From Porphyromonadaceae bacterium UBA7555 (GTDB lineage Bacteria > Bacteroidota > Bacteroidia > Bacteroidales > Muribaculaceae), in contig DLLT01000008.1 of assembly GCA_002478045.1 (NCBI GenBank), positions 15,907 through 79,906 on the forward strand: a stretch of DNA of 64,000 bases, in the 5' to 3' direction. Shown in pieces: positions 26,669 to 36,051 of the stretch. The first letter of the stretch is position 1; the number at the start of each line of letters is the position of its first letter. The notes beneath the pieces were generated by a model. The model ran no database searches. It worked only from the letters and a program-made list of their open reading frames with translations, and had not been told where the DNA came from. The position numbers were made by a program, and so were the translations under genes.

Positions 26669-29600
26669 ATGCCCCCATTTGTACACCTACATGTACATAG
26701 CCAGTATTCGTTGCTTGACGGGCAGGCGTCGGTTTCGGCGCTTGTCGATAAGGCTATGAATGATGGTATGCCCGGTATTGCCCTCACCGACCACGGCAAT
26801 ATGTACGGCATTAAGGAGTTTTTTAATTATGTCAATAAGAAGAATGGCAAGGTGCTTGACAAGGCCAAGGCTGCGCTCGAGTCGGCACGCGAAAGCGGCG
26901 ATGAAAAAGCCGTGGCTGAAGCCGAAGCCGCAATGAAGTATGCCAAGGAGCATTCGTTTAAGCCCATATTCGGTTGCGAGATGTACGTGGCGCAGGAAGA
27001 CCTTCACACACATGTGGACAAGCGCGACATAGGCCGTCACCTCATAGTTTTGGCCAAGAACGCCACCGGCTACCACAATCTCATAAAGCTGGTATCTCAA
27101 GCATGGACCGAAGGCTTCTATATGCACCCGCGTACGGACAAGCACGAAATCGAGAAACATCACGAAGGTCTGATTATAGCCTCGGCCTGCCTGGGCGGCG
27201 AGATTCCGCAGCTGCTTATGCAAGGACGAGACGAAGAAGCTGATGCTGCCGTGGCATGGTGGAAAAACCTGATGGGCGATGATTATTACATCGAATTGCA
27301 GCGACATAAGGCCACAGTGGTCAATGCCGCCCATGATACGTACGAAAAACAACGCCAAATCGAGCCGAAACTCATAGCCTTGGCTCGTAAGTATAATGTG
27401 AAAATCATCGCCACCAACGACGTCCATTTTGTCAATGAAGACGATGCCGAAGCCCATGACCGTCTGATATGCCTGTCTACCAATAAGTATGTGACGGATC
27501 AGGACCGTATGCACTACACCAAGCAGGAGTGGCTCAAGTCTTCAGCCGAGATGCAGGCGCTGTTTGCCGACATCCCCGAGGCGTTGGAGACTCCGGCTAC
27601 TATACTGGACAAGGTGGAGACATACACGATTGACCACCCGCCGATTATGCCCAACTTTGCCATTCCCGAGAGTTTCGGCACCGAGGCCGAGTACCGTCAA
27701 CGCATCACCAAACAGGAGTTATTTGATGAATTTACGCGCGATGAGAACGGCAACGTGGTGCTTTCGCAAGAAGACGCTGAGAAGAAAATCAAGAAGCTGG
27801 GAGGGTACGAAAAACTGTACCGCATAAAATTTGAGGCGGATTATTTGGCAAAACTCGCCTACGAGGGTGCCGAGCGTCGTTACGGGTCGCCATTGAACCC
27901 CGAGCTTAAGGAACGCATAAAATTCGAGTTGCACATTATGAAAACTATGGGCTTCCCCGGGTATTTCCTTATAGTGCAGGATTTTATCAATGCCGCCCGC
28001 AATCAATTGGGCGTCAGTGTCGGCCCCGGACGTGGTTCGGCGGCCGGGTCATGCGTGGCTTACTGCCTGGGCATCACGCAAATTGACCCCATCAAGTATG
28101 ACTTGCTGTTTGAGCGTTTCCTCAACCCAGACCGTATCTCGTTGCCCGATATTGACATCGACTTCGATGATGACGGTCGCGCAGACGTATTGCGCTATGT
28201 GACACAGAAATACGGCGAAGAAAAAGTGGCGCATATCATCACCTACGGCACTATGGCCGCCAAGATGGCCATCAAAGACGTGGCGCGAGTCGAGCAGTTG
28301 CCGCTGAGCGAGAGCAACCGACTGACGAAGCTCATACCCAAACACATGCCCGAGCGCAACGGTAAGGAGCTGAAGCCTACGCTAAGCAATTGCTATGAAT
28401 ATGTGCCCGAATTCAAGCCCGAAATCACGTCCTCAAATCCGCTTGTGCGCGAGACGCTTAACTACGCCCGTGCCCTCGAGGGTAATGTCCGCAATACGGG
28501 CGTACATGCCTGCGGCGTCATCATTTGCCGCGATGACATCACCGATTGGGTGCCCGTATCCACGGCCAACGACAAGGAGGAGGGCAAATTGCTGGTGACC
28601 CAGTACGAAGGTCGCGTCATTGAGGAAACCGGACTTATCAAGATGGACTTCCTCGGGCTTAAAACGCTGTCGATACTCAAGGAGGCCGTGGCCAATATCA
28701 AGCAGACTCATGGCGTGGACATCGACCTGGACAATATACCCATAGACGATCCCAAGACATACAAGTTGTACTGCGAGGGACGCACCATCGGCACATTCCA
28801 ATTCGAGTCGGCCGGTATGCAGAAGTATCTGCGCGAGTTGCAGCCCTCGACATTCGAGGACCTCATAGCCATGAACGCCCTATACCGTCCCGGGCCTATG
28901 CAGTATATACCCGATTTTATCAAGCGCAAGCATGGCGAGTCGCCCATCGAGTATGCCATCCCGGAGATGGAGACGTATCTCAAGGACACATACGGTGTCA
29001 CTGTATATCAGGAGCAAGTCATGCTTCTGTCGCGACTGTTGGCCGGCTTCACGCGCGGCGAGAGCGATACCCTGCGCAAGGCTATGGGTAAGAAACTTAT
29101 CGATAAGATGAACCACCTCAAGGGCAAATTTATGTCCGGAGGTCAGGAGCGCGGACACGATCCCAAGGTTCTCGAAAAGATTTGGAAAGACTGGGAAGCA
29201 TTCGCATCTTATGCGTTCAATAAGAGCCACGCTACGTGTTACAGTTGGGTGGCATATCAGACTGCGTACCTCAAAGCCAATTACCCCAGCGAGTACATGG
29301 CCGCGGTGTTGTCGCGAAACCTTAACGACATCACCAAGCTCTCCGGATTTATGGACGAGTGCAAGAATATGCGCATACAGGTACTCGGACCGGATGTCAA
29401 CGAATCTTATAGCCGCTTCGGCGTTAATGCCAAGGGCGACATACGCTTCGGCCTCAGCGCCATCAAAGGCGTAGGCGAGGGTGTGGTTGAGAGCATACTC
29501 AAGGCTCGCGGCGACAAGCCTTTCGAGAATATCTACGACTTTGTGGAACGTGTGCCCGCCGGAACGCTCAACCGTCGCACGTTCGAGAATCTTGCCTTGG

Positions 29601-30469
29601 CCGGAGCCTTTGACTGCTTCTCGCAAGACATCAAGCGCGAGGACTTCTTCGAGGCCAATCCTCGCGGCGACACGTTGGCTGATATCCTCATACGCTATGG
29701 ACAAAAATATCAAGCCAACAACAACGACTGTCAAGGTTCGCTCTTTGACTTCGGCGGCGATGAAGGCTTGGAGTTTGCGCGGCAGGCACGTCCCCAAATC
29801 AAGCCTGCAATGCAGTGGCCGGATGTGCTACGCCTCGAGAAAGAAAAAGACCTTGTAGGTATGTATCTGTCCGCCCATCCGCTTGACCCATACTATATGG
29901 AGGTGGTCTACGGCACCAACTGCTCGATAAAAGATTTTGTCGAGATGGTGCCTACAGAGGGCATCGAGGTATCATTTGCCGGAATTGTCATAGACGGCGA
30001 TGTCCGCATATCCAAAAACGGCAACCCTTACACTGTCATGAAAATCGAGGACTACAGCGGCAGCACCGAGTTGCGACTGTTTGGCAAGAAGCACATCGAA
30101 TTTGGCAATTTCGGCAAGATAGGCACGCCGATACTGATACGCGGCAGCTTTGCGCGTCGCAGTAAGGGCGATGTCGAATTTGAGGTAGGCGCCATCCAGC
30201 TTCTCTCCGAGGTCAAAGGCAAGCTTATCAGCGGTATTACCATCAAGGTGACGCCCGAAGAAGCCGAAAATGCCTTGGCGGCACTGCTGTCCACTCGCTT
30301 AGCCAAGCCCGGCGAGCACGAAAACACGGGCAACCTCCGCTTATACCTATACGATCCGGCGACAAACCGCGGCGCCTCGCTGTCATCATCGCGGCGACTG
30401 CGCCTCGACCGCAAATTGTTCAATGACCTCAAGGACGCCAAAGTCGAATTCGAGGTCAATCACGTGTGA
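26669..30469 (+). CDS. dnaE: DNA polymerase III alpha subunit
   Basis: The 1266-residue replicative polymerase. The N-terminal PHP domain has its metal ligands in HLHVHSQYSLLDG and TDHGNMYG. The C-family polymerase core has GPGRGSAAGSCVAYCLGI near residue 450 and the catalytic aspartates in PDIDIDFDDDGR (D493, D495). The helix-hairpin-helix region (GLSAIKGVGEG) and C-terminal OB fold (ISFAG-like strand near 1108, EDYSGSTELRLFGKK) follow. Length and order fit Bacteroidetes DnaE1. It is followed closely by trxA, so the two may be co-transcribed. Confidence 0.98.
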   Translation: MPPFVHLHVHSQYSLLDGQASVSALVDKAMNDGMPGIALTDHGNMYGIKEFFNYVNKKNGKVLDKAKAALESARESGDEKAVAEAEAAMKYAKEHSFKPIFGCEMYVAQEDLHTHVDKRDIGRHLIVLAKNATGYHNLIKLVSQAWTEGFYMHPRTDKHEIEKHHEGLIIASACLGGEIPQLLMQGRDEEADAAVAWWKNLMGDDYYIELQRHKATVVNAAHDTYEKQRQIEPKLIALARKYNVKIIATNDVHFVNEDDAEAHDRLICLSTNKYVTDQDRMHYTKQEWLKSSAEMQALFADIPEALETPATILDKVETYTIDHPPIMPNFAIPESFGTEAEYRQRITKQELFDEFTRDENGNVVLSQEDAEKKIKKLGGYEKLYRIKFEADYLAKLAYEGAERRYGSPLNPELKERIKFELHIMKTMGFPGYFLIVQDFINAARNQLGVSVGPGRGSAAGSCVAYCLGITQIDPIKYDLLFERFLNPDRISLPDIDIDFDDDGRADVLRYVTQKYGEEKVAHIITYGTMAAKMAIKDVARVEQLPLSESNRLTKLIPKHMPERNGKELKPTLSNCYEYVPEFKPEITSSNPLVRETLNYARALEGNVRNTGVHACGVIICRDDITDWVPVSTANDKEEGKLLVTQYEGRVIEETGLIKMDFLGLKTLSILKEAVANIKQTHGVDIDLDNIPIDDPKTYKLYCEGRTIGTFQFESAGMQKYLRELQPSTFEDLIAMNALYRPGPMQYIPDFIKRKHGESPIEYAIPEMETYLKDTYGVTVYQEQVMLLSRLLAGFTRGESDTLRKAMGKKLIDKMNHLKGKFMSGGQERGHDPKVLEKIWKDWEAFASYAFNKSHATCYSWVAYQTAYLKANYPSEYMAAVLSRNLNDITKLSGFMDECKNMRIQVLGPDVNESYSRFGVNAKGDIRFGLSAIKGVGEGVVESILKARGDKPFENIYDFVERVPAGTLNRRTFENLALAGAFDCFSQDIKREDFFEANPRGDTLADILIRYGQKYQANNNDCQGSLFDFGGDEGLEFARQARPQIKPAMQWPDVLRLEKEKDLVGMYLSAHPLDPYYMEVVYGTNCSIKDFVEMVPTEGIEVSFAGIVIDGDVRISKNGNPYTVMKIEDYSGSTELRLFGKKHIEFGNFGKIGTPILIRGSFARRSKGDVEFEVGAIQLLSEVKGKLISGITIKVTPEEAENALAALLSTRLAKPGEHENTGNLRLYLYDPATNRGASLSSSRRLRLDRKLFNDLKDAKVEFEVNHV

Positions 30470-30518
30470 TACATATATTTACGAAATATAAATACCTAAT
30501 ATACTTATTATAAGCATT

Positions 30519-30842
30519 ATGGCAACCACATTTACAGACGAAAACATCCACGAAATCATCGCTACCGGTAAGCCCGTAGTGGTGGATTTCTGGGCTACGT
30601 GGTGCGGACCTTGTCGCGCCATGTCACCGCTCATCGACGAACTGGCCAATGAATACCAAGGCCGTGTAGTGATAGGCAGTTACAACCTTGACGATGAAAA
30701 CGATTTTGCCTCCGAAAATCGCGTAATGTCGCTTCCGACCATACTCTTCTTCAAAGATGGCAAAAAGACGCCTATACGCCTTGCCGGCTCGCAATCCCGT
30801 GAGACCCTTGTCGAGAAAATTGAAGCCCTTTTGGCCCTCTGA
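30519..30842 (+). CDS. trxA: thioredoxin
   Basis: A 107-residue thioredoxin with the active site WCGPC (28-32) and the cis-proline motif SLPTILFF near residue 75. There is no signal peptide, so it works in the cytoplasm as a general disulfide reductase. It lies 49 bases after dnaE and 36 bases before the slyD-like gene. Confidence 0.97.
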   Translation: MATTFTDENIHEIIATGKPVVVDFWATWCGPCRAMSPLIDELANEYQGRVVIGSYNLDDENDFASENRVMSLPTILFFKDGKKTPIRLAGSQSRETLVEKIEALLAL

Positions 30843-30878
30843 TAAGCAATATAAATCAAATTAAAAATACAATACACA

Positions 30879-31526
30879 ATGCAAGACAACAATGCTAAAG
30901 TCGCTCCCGGTATGTATGTCGAACTGGGATACGACCTCTACGAGATAGCTCCCGACGGCACTCAAGTGACCGTCCATCAGACAGATGCCGACGACCCCGA
31001 GCGCATCATCTTCGGCGTTACCGAAGGTGTGCTCGAACCGCTGGAGAAGGCCCTTGACGGCCTGAAAGTTGGCGAAGGGTTTGACGTTACTGTAACCAGT
31101 GACAAGGCCTTCGGCCCTTACGACAAAGAAAAAGTCATAGACCTCGACCGCGAAATATTCGTAGTCGACGGAAAATTTGATAGCGAAACCGTCAAAGTCG
31201 GAGCTGCCGTACCCATGATGACCTCCGAAGGATACCGCATTATGGGCCGTGTGCTCAATATCAGCGGCGACAAAGTTACTATGGACTTCAATCACCCGTT
31301 GGCCGGCCGTGACGTACGTTTCTGCGGCAAGGTGCTCACTGTGCGCCCCGCCACCGAGGAAGAACTACATCCCGTACATCATGGTTGCGGCTGCGGCTGT
31401 GACCACGGTCACGACGACTGCGGCTGCGGTGACGATCATTGCGGCTGTGGCGATAGCTGCGATTGCGATGACCACGACGGCCATCGCGGGCCCGGCAGCA
31501 GCTGCGACTGCGGCTCCTGCCACTGA
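30879..31526 (+). CDS. slyD: SlyD-type FKBP peptidyl-prolyl isomerase with Cys/His-rich metal-binding tail
   Basis: A 215-residue protein. Residues about 8-70 and 125-152 form the FKBP fold (VELGYDLYEIAPDGT, GVLEPLEKALDGLKVGE, MDFNHPLAGRDVRF). The insert-in-flap chaperone domain lies between (FGPYDKEKVIDLDREIF). The last 50 or so residues hold 12 cysteines and 9 histidines in patterns such as HGCGCGCDHGH and DDHCGCGDSCDCDDHDGH. In E. coli SlyD a similar tail binds nickel for hydrogenase maturation. The tail here is at least as Cys-dense. No hydrogenase or nickel gene is in the window, so nickel, zinc or copper storage are all possible. Confidence 0.93.
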   Translation: MQDNNAKVAPGMYVELGYDLYEIAPDGTQVTVHQTDADDPERIIFGVTEGVLEPLEKALDGLKVGEGFDVTVTSDKAFGPYDKEKVIDLDREIFVVDGKFDSETVKVGAAVPMMTSEGYRIMGRVLNISGDKVTMDFNHPLAGRDVRFCGKVLTVRPATEEELHPVHHGCGCGCDHGHDDCGCGDDHCGCGDSCDCDDHDGHRGPGSSCDCGSCH

Positions 31527-31648
31527 TTTCGAGACGCCTTTGGGTATCGGTTTCGTTGCCCATAGCAGTCGTTTTCGGCGTGATTTGCGGAATTTCTCGC
31601 ATCCTGATAGTACTTTGCGCCGAATGATGACGCATTCTGCGTAGTATA

Positions 31649-31693
31649 AAATTCGATAGAAAATACAGTAAATCTACATTTTCTATCGAATTT
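31649..31693. repeat. perfect 16-bp inverted repeat
   Basis: Arms AAATTCGATAGAAAAT (31649-31664) and ATTTTCTATCGAATTT (31678-31693) flank a 13-base spacer. It lies 120 bases after slyD and 100 bases before a broken gene. The 15-mer TAGTATAAAATTCGA at its left edge (31642-31656) recurs exactly at 59927-59941. It could be a terminator without T tract, a mobile-element end or an operator. Confidence 0.55.
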
Positions 31694-31794
31694 ATTACTG
31701 CCTTTGTGTTATGAAACGAGGAGATAACTAGAAAGTAAGATTCTATAATTTTATCGGGCGTTATAATGTCTGACGGTATTTGCATCATTAGACT

Positions 31795-32144
31795 TTGATG
31801 GCTATAAGTATTCAGATTGATGTGCGAATAGTTGAAAATCCACATTGGATATCCTTATGCTTTTGTGAAGACATCCCCGCAAGTATGGGCGGTTTGTCAA
31901 TATCTGTTTCGGACGGCGTGAGGAGACTGGTGGCCGCAATCGGCAAGGGTGAGAAAAGCGTGAGGGAAATGATGGCAATCATCGGACTTAAAGACGGAAG
32001 AATTTCGTGGAGAACTCTCTTGCATCGGCTATTCGTGCCGATTTGGTGCAAAGGATGTTCCCCGGTACGCCACGGCATCCACGTCAGCGGTATTCGCTGA
32101 CCGACAAGGGTCTTGCGCTGTATGACGAAATCCGTAAACGGTGA
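31795..32144 (+). pseudogene. frameshifted C-terminal winged-helix remnant of a RecG-like/AlbA-type ATP-binding regulator
   Basis: From about 31905 the frame reads VRRLVAAIGKGEKSVREMMAIIGLKDGR, then loses similarity. Shifting frame near 31994 continues NFVENSLASAIRADLVQRMFPG and then HPRQRYSLTDKGLALYDEIRKR up to a stop at 32144. Joined, this is the C-terminal winged-helix domain found on Fic-type and RecG-like (COG2865, Schlafen/AlbA_2) ATP-binding proteins of Bacteroidales. The N-terminal ATP-binding part is absent, so this is a truncated and frameshifted relic. A sequencing error would explain the shift but not the missing front. A sound terminator follows. Confidence 0.75.
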
Positions 32145-32158
32145 TGAGACTATAGCAG

Positions 32159-32200
32159 GCAGGGAGTGCGCAATCGGATGCGTACTCCCTGCTTGTTTTT
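32159..32200 (+). terminator. intrinsic terminator after the winged-helix remnant
   Basis: GCAGGGAGT (32159-32167) pairs with ACTCCCTGC (32184-32192), with an inner GCGC/GCGT stem. TTGTTTTTT follows. It lies between two genes that converge, but the T tract is only on the plus strand. Confidence 0.8.
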
Positions 32201-32220
32201 TCGGTTGAAGGGAGGCTTGT

Positions 32221-33483
32221 TTAGTGTAGCTCGGCGCGGATGACGGCGTTGCGCATGCGGCGGAGGGTCGGGCCGGCTTTGGCTACGGAGTTTTCGAGGG
32301 CACGTATCTCTGCGGCTACGGTGCGGTCGCCGTTGGCGTAGCGTTGTCGTAGATGGTCGAGCTGTCGGCGATAAGCTTGGTCGAGATTGTACTGCTGAAG
32401 GTATTGCGACATCAGTTCACGTGCCTCGGAGCTGCGGAAATCTGAGAGGCGATAGTATACGGTTCGTCCTTCGATGCTGAAGGGGTAGGGCAGCGCATCG
32501 GTCATGCGTGCGTCTTTTGTGCCGGCGTCTATGGCGGCGGCACGTGCCTTGATTTGCTCTCGGATGGCAGCGGCGTCCGTGGAGGCATCTCGTGTGGCGG
32601 CCATATCGGTGATGAAGGCGCGGTCGGCCAGGTCTTCGCGCTCGGGGTCGAGGTTGTGGCGCGTGGCGTTGGTGAGATATGTGTACACGGTGATGCTATC
32701 GCTGTCGAGGCTGTTGCGATCCGTGGCCCACCATCCTATGCCGTTGTCCGTGTCTATGGCCATAAGTATGTCATCGTAGGGCGAGTTGTAAGGCATCCCG
32801 ACGTTCACCGGTTCGAGGAAGTCTCCCGTGGCGTCATCGCGGCGGGTCATGTATATGTCGTATCCGCCTATCGAGGTTTCGGGGTCTTTGGCGGAGAAGT
32901 ACAGGGTGCTGCCATCGGTGAGCATATAGGGGCAGGTGGTGGCGTATTGAGCCGAGGGAAAAACTTTTGTCGGGGGCTCCAGCGTTCCATCGTCCAGTAT
33001 TCCGGCGTGGTACAGTGTAGAGCGACCGGTGCTGTCCGGCGCGTTCCAGAATACTTCGCGCCCATCGTTGGCGGTATATACTATTGTCTTGTCGTTGGCG
33101 CGGATGTTGGGCGGCAGCATCTGTCGCGTGCCTAAGCGTCCGGCGTTTGCCGGCAGTGGTATGGCTTGGGCCAGACGGTCGCGCGGCACGGTCACCGAAT
33201 CAATGATGGCTATTTCCTCGACACGTTGCAGCATATTGTCCATCAGTACTATGCGTGCGCGCAGCTCGTTGGCTGATGCGGGGAGGTCGCGGCGTGCGCG
33301 TTTGGCTGCGGCTTCCCAGCGTTCCATCAGTTCTTGGGCCTGTTCGATGTCATAGCTGTTGAGGGCGTCCGAGACCTGTTCCGAGAGGTCTTCATAGGCC
33401 GGTGTATGCTTTTTCTTGGGTGCGGCATTGGTGGCCATGGCGATTGTCAAGGCTGCGGCCAATGTTAGTGTCAGGTGCTTCAT
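32221..33483 (-). CDS. exported protein with WD40-like (PD40) beta-propeller repeats
   Basis: A 420-residue protein with a signal peptide (KHLTLTLAAALTIAMATNA). A helical region at about 28-95 (SYDIEQAQELMERWEAAAKR) is followed by PD40-type propeller strands: KTIVYTANDGREVFWNAPDS, TLYFSAKDPETSIGGYDIYM and GIGWWATDRNS. The C-terminal third is helical and charged. Proteins with this layout are common in Bacteroidales envelopes and resemble the propeller part of OmpA-linked proteins, but there is no OmpA domain here. Function unknown. It is the last gene of the long minus-strand cluster, 77 bases after queE. Confidence 0.78.
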   Translation of the reverse strand: MKHLTLTLAAALTIAMATNAAPKKKHTPAYEDLSEQVSDALNSYDIEQAQELMERWEAAAKRARRDLPASANELRARIVLMDNMLQRVEEIAIIDSVTVPRDRLAQAIPLPANAGRLGTRQMLPPNIRANDKTIVYTANDGREVFWNAPDSTGRSTLYHAGILDDGTLEPPTKVFPSAQYATTCPYMLTDGSTLYFSAKDPETSIGGYDIYMTRRDDATGDFLEPVNVGMPYNSPYDDILMAIDTDNGIGWWATDRNSLDSDSITVYTYLTNATRHNLDPEREDLADRAFITDMAATRDASTDAAAIREQIKARAAAIDAGTKDARMTDALPYPFSIEGRTVYYRLSDFRSSEARELMSQYLQQYNLDQAYRRQLDHLRQRYANGDRTVAAEIRALENSVAKAGPTLRRMRNAVIRAELH

Positions 33484-33560
33484 CGCGATGTTATGCTTAG
33501 TGTGGTTGTGTGTAAGAGGAAGTATTAAAATAGGGCTTCGGCCTCATAAAGGACACCTCG

Positions 33561-34118
33561 TCAGCGTATGTCCAGCAACTTGTGTGTCTGCAAAGACAGA
33601 CCCCAATGCGGGTGTTGCAAGATATATTCCACTGTTTCGGCGATGTTCAGGCCCGAACAAGGTTGTAGCTTGGCGCAAGGTACGTTGAAATGGCGGTATA
33701 TTGTCTCGACGTCTTGGCCGGTGTACACTACTTTCAGCTCGTCTACGCGGTCGATGCCCCAGGGACCTTCGCCTTTGGGCGAGCAGGTGACCCAGTCTAC
33801 TTCCGGCGGCACGGGGCGTGTGCCGTTGGTCTCTATTTGGACGTAAAATCCGTGGGCCTTGATGGCGCGCAGCAGGTCGCTATCGGCTTGTAGCGTGGGC
33901 TCGCCGCCGGTGAGTACCAGGTGGCGCGCCGGAAAGGCGGCGGCGGCTTCGGCGATTTCGGCGGCGGTCATTTCGTTGTATCGTGCGTGATCGGTGTCGC
34001 AGAAGTCGCAACGAATGTTGCAGCCGCTCAGGCGCACAAATACGGCGGCCGTGCCGGTGTAGCGGCCTTCGCCTTGCAGCGAGTAGAAGATTTCGTTTAC
34101 GCGATATTTCTTGTCCAT
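33561..34118 (-). CDS. queE: 7-carboxy-7-deazaguanine synthase QueE
   Basis: A 185-residue radical SAM enzyme of queuosine/7-deazaguanine synthesis, converting 6-carboxytetrahydropterin to CDG. The cluster motif is CNIRCDFC (C33, C37, C40), the CxxxCxxC form. It is followed by LVLTGGEPTLQ and IETNGTRPVP, both typical of QueE. EIFYSLQGEGRYTG near the N-terminus is the substrate-binding start. The frame is open upstream, but the ATG at 34118 (MDKKYRVNEIF) gives the normal length. It directly follows queD, whose product is its substrate. Confidence 0.95.
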   Translation of the reverse strand: MDKKYRVNEIFYSLQGEGRYTGTAAVFVRLSGCNIRCDFCDTDHARYNEMTAAEIAEAAAAFPARHLVLTGGEPTLQADSDLLRAIKAHGFYVQIETNGTRPVPPEVDWVTCSPKGEGPWGIDRVDELKVVYTGQDVETIYRHFNVPCAKLQPCSGLNIAETVEYILQHPHWGLSLQTHKLLDIR

Positions 34119-34140
34119 AATCGAGTGGCGTTGGCGCGTG

Positions 34141-34473
34141 TCAGTCGCGTTGATACGATGCGATGTTTCCTTCGCTTTCCTGAACATCGACGCGGTAGCA
34201 GTTGGGTACGTTGTCGCATATCCAGCGGGCGATATTCTCGGCCGTAGGATTGAAAGGCAGCACTTCGTTGAGGTTGGCGTGGTCCAGTCGGTCCATCACC
34301 GTGCTTTTGATGTGAGTGAAATCGGTGACCATGCCATCGGCGTTCAGCTCGGTCGCGCGGCAGTGCACGGTGATTATCCAGTTGTGCCCGTGTGTATTGG
34401 TGCATTTGCTGTCGTAGGACAGCGTCAGGCGGTGTGCCGCCGATATTTCGAGTTTTTTGGTGAGATAATACAT
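34141..34473 (-). CDS. queD: 6-carboxy-5,6,7,8-tetrahydropterin synthase QueD
   Basis: A 110-residue PTPS-family enzyme that makes 6-carboxytetrahydropterin from dihydroneopterin triphosphate. Zinc ligands are His14 (SAAHRL) and His28/His30 (THGHNW), and the catalytic Cys24 is in SKCTNTHGH. The C-terminal QESEGN carries the substrate-binding Glu. It is 22 bases upstream of queE. The other genes of preQ0 synthesis are not in the window. Confidence 0.95.
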   Translation of the reverse strand: MYYLTKKLEISAAHRLTLSYDSKCTNTHGHNWIITVHCRATELNADGMVTDFTHIKSTVMDRLDHANLNEVLPFNPTAENIARWICDNVPNCYRVDVQESEGNIASYQRD

Positions 34474-34503
34474 TGTCAGCTTGGAATGTAGTGGTGTTGC
34501 GTG

Positions 34504-36051
34504 TCAGTCTGTACTTTGCTTGGTTTTGTCCGGCTCAGGTTCGGCGCAATTGGCCTCGGTCTCGGACTCTGTGTCCTCTGTCGGTGCCGGCAGCTTGGAC
34601 GGGTCGCCTTGAAGACCGTTTTGTGCGCCCAAATCCAGTAGGTAGTCGATGGCGGCTTGGCGTGTCGGCTCGATTTCGCAGTCGCGTGACACTCGGGTCA
34701 GATTGGACATCAGCATTCCCACAACGGGACCTTGCGTCAGGCCGAACATAGCCATAATATCGTAGCCGTTGAGTGCCGGACGAAAGGCGCGCTCGGCGTC
34801 CAGGGCGTTGATTTCGGCAAATTTGCGCTCGACAATATCGAAGTTGTCAAGGAAGCGCTGTTTTTTCTCGATATTCTTGGATGTGATGTCGGCACGTGCC
34901 AGTATCATCAGCGCGTCCAGGTCGTCTTCGGCGTAGTTGATGAGTCTACGTACGGCGCTGTCCGTCACTTCGTCTTCCACCAGCGCAATGGGACGCATGT
35001 GCAGGTCCACGAGGCGTTTGACGCGGCGCATTTCGGCTCCCATAGGCAATTTGAGCCGCGCAAATATGCGCGGCACCATCTTGGCACCTATGAAATTGTG
35101 GTTGTGGAATGTCCATCCCACTTGAGGGTCGTAGCGCTTGGTCAGCGGCTTGGCGATGTCGTGCAGCAGCGCCGCCCATCGCACCCAGAGGTCGTCGGTG
35201 GCGGCGGCTACGTTGTCAAGCACTTCGAGTGTGTGGTAGAAGTTGTCTTTGTGTCCGCGCCCGTTGACCACCTGTACGCCCACCAAAGCTTCCAGTTCGG
35301 GTAGGATTATAGCCAGTAGTCCGCTGTGATGCAGCAGGTCCCAGCCTATGGACGGGCGTGGCGAGGCCATAATTTTATTGAGCTCGGTGGTGATGCGCTC
35401 GGTGGTGATGATGCGTATACGTTCGGCCTGTGTACGTATGGCCTCGAAGGTCTCGGGGCAGATGTCAAATTGCAGTTGAGTGGCAAAACGTATGGCACGC
35501 ATCATCCTCAGCGGGTCGTCGCTGAAGGTCACTTCCGGTTCAAGTGGTGTGCGAATTATGCGGTCTTGCAGATCCTGCAGCCCGTTGTAATTGTCTATGA
35601 GCCGTCCGAACGAGCCCTCGTTGATACATAGGGCCATAGCATTGATGGTGAAGTCGCGTCGTGCGATGTCTTCTTCGAGTGTGCCGTCTTCGACTATGGG
35701 GTTGCGCGAATCGTGTCGGTAGCTTTCGCGGCGTGCGCCCACAAATTCCAGTTCGAGCCGTCCGCGCTTGACTTGTGCGGTGCCGTAGCTGCGAAATACG
35801 CCTAAGTGTGTGCCTCGTCCGAGTTTCCGGGCCACGGCCGTGGCAAGTGTTATGCCCGAGCCGACGGTGACGAAGTCGATGTCATTAAGCTCGCCGCGAT
35901 GCAGCATTGCGTCGCGCACGTATCCGCCCACAACGTATGCCTCCATACCCAAGTCATCGGCCACTTGGCCTACTCGCTTGAATATGCGGTCGTGCAGCAG
36001 ACGTGCGTAGTTGCTATTGCCTTGTTCTTCGTCCGTCAGCGGTGTCGTCAT
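34504..36051 (-). CDS. cca: CCA tRNA nucleotidyltransferase / poly(A) polymerase family with HD domain
   Basis: A 515-residue class II nucleotidyltransferase that adds or repairs the 3'-CCA of tRNA. The head domain has GGYVRDAMLHR near residue 42 and the catalytic NDIDFV. RRDFTINAMAL and SDDPLRMMRAIRFA are the conserved neck motifs. An HD hydrolase domain follows (GHKDNFYHTLEVLDNV, WAALLHDIAKP). The last 50 residues are an acidic, Thr/Glu-rich tail. The gene overlaps the M24 peptidase gene by four bases. Confidence 0.94.
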   Translation of the reverse strand: MTTPLTDEEQGNSNYARLLHDRIFKRVGQVADDLGMEAYVVGGYVRDAMLHRGELNDIDFVTVGSGITLATAVARKLGRGTHLGVFRSYGTAQVKRGRLELEFVGARRESYRHDSRNPIVEDGTLEEDIARRDFTINAMALCINEGSFGRLIDNYNGLQDLQDRIIRTPLEPEVTFSDDPLRMMRAIRFATQLQFDICPETFEAIRTQAERIRIITTERITTELNKIMASPRPSIGWDLLHHSGLLAIILPELEALVGVQVVNGRGHKDNFYHTLEVLDNVAAATDDLWVRWAALLHDIAKPLTKRYDPQVGWTFHNHNFIGAKMVPRIFARLKLPMGAEMRRVKRLVDLHMRPIALVEDEVTDSAVRRLINYAEDDLDALMILARADITSKNIEKKQRFLDNFDIVERKFAEINALDAERAFRPALNGYDIMAMFGLTQGPVVGMLMSNLTRVSRDCEIEPTRQAAIDYLLDLGAQNGLQGDPSKLPAPTEDTESETEANCAEPEPDKTKQSTD

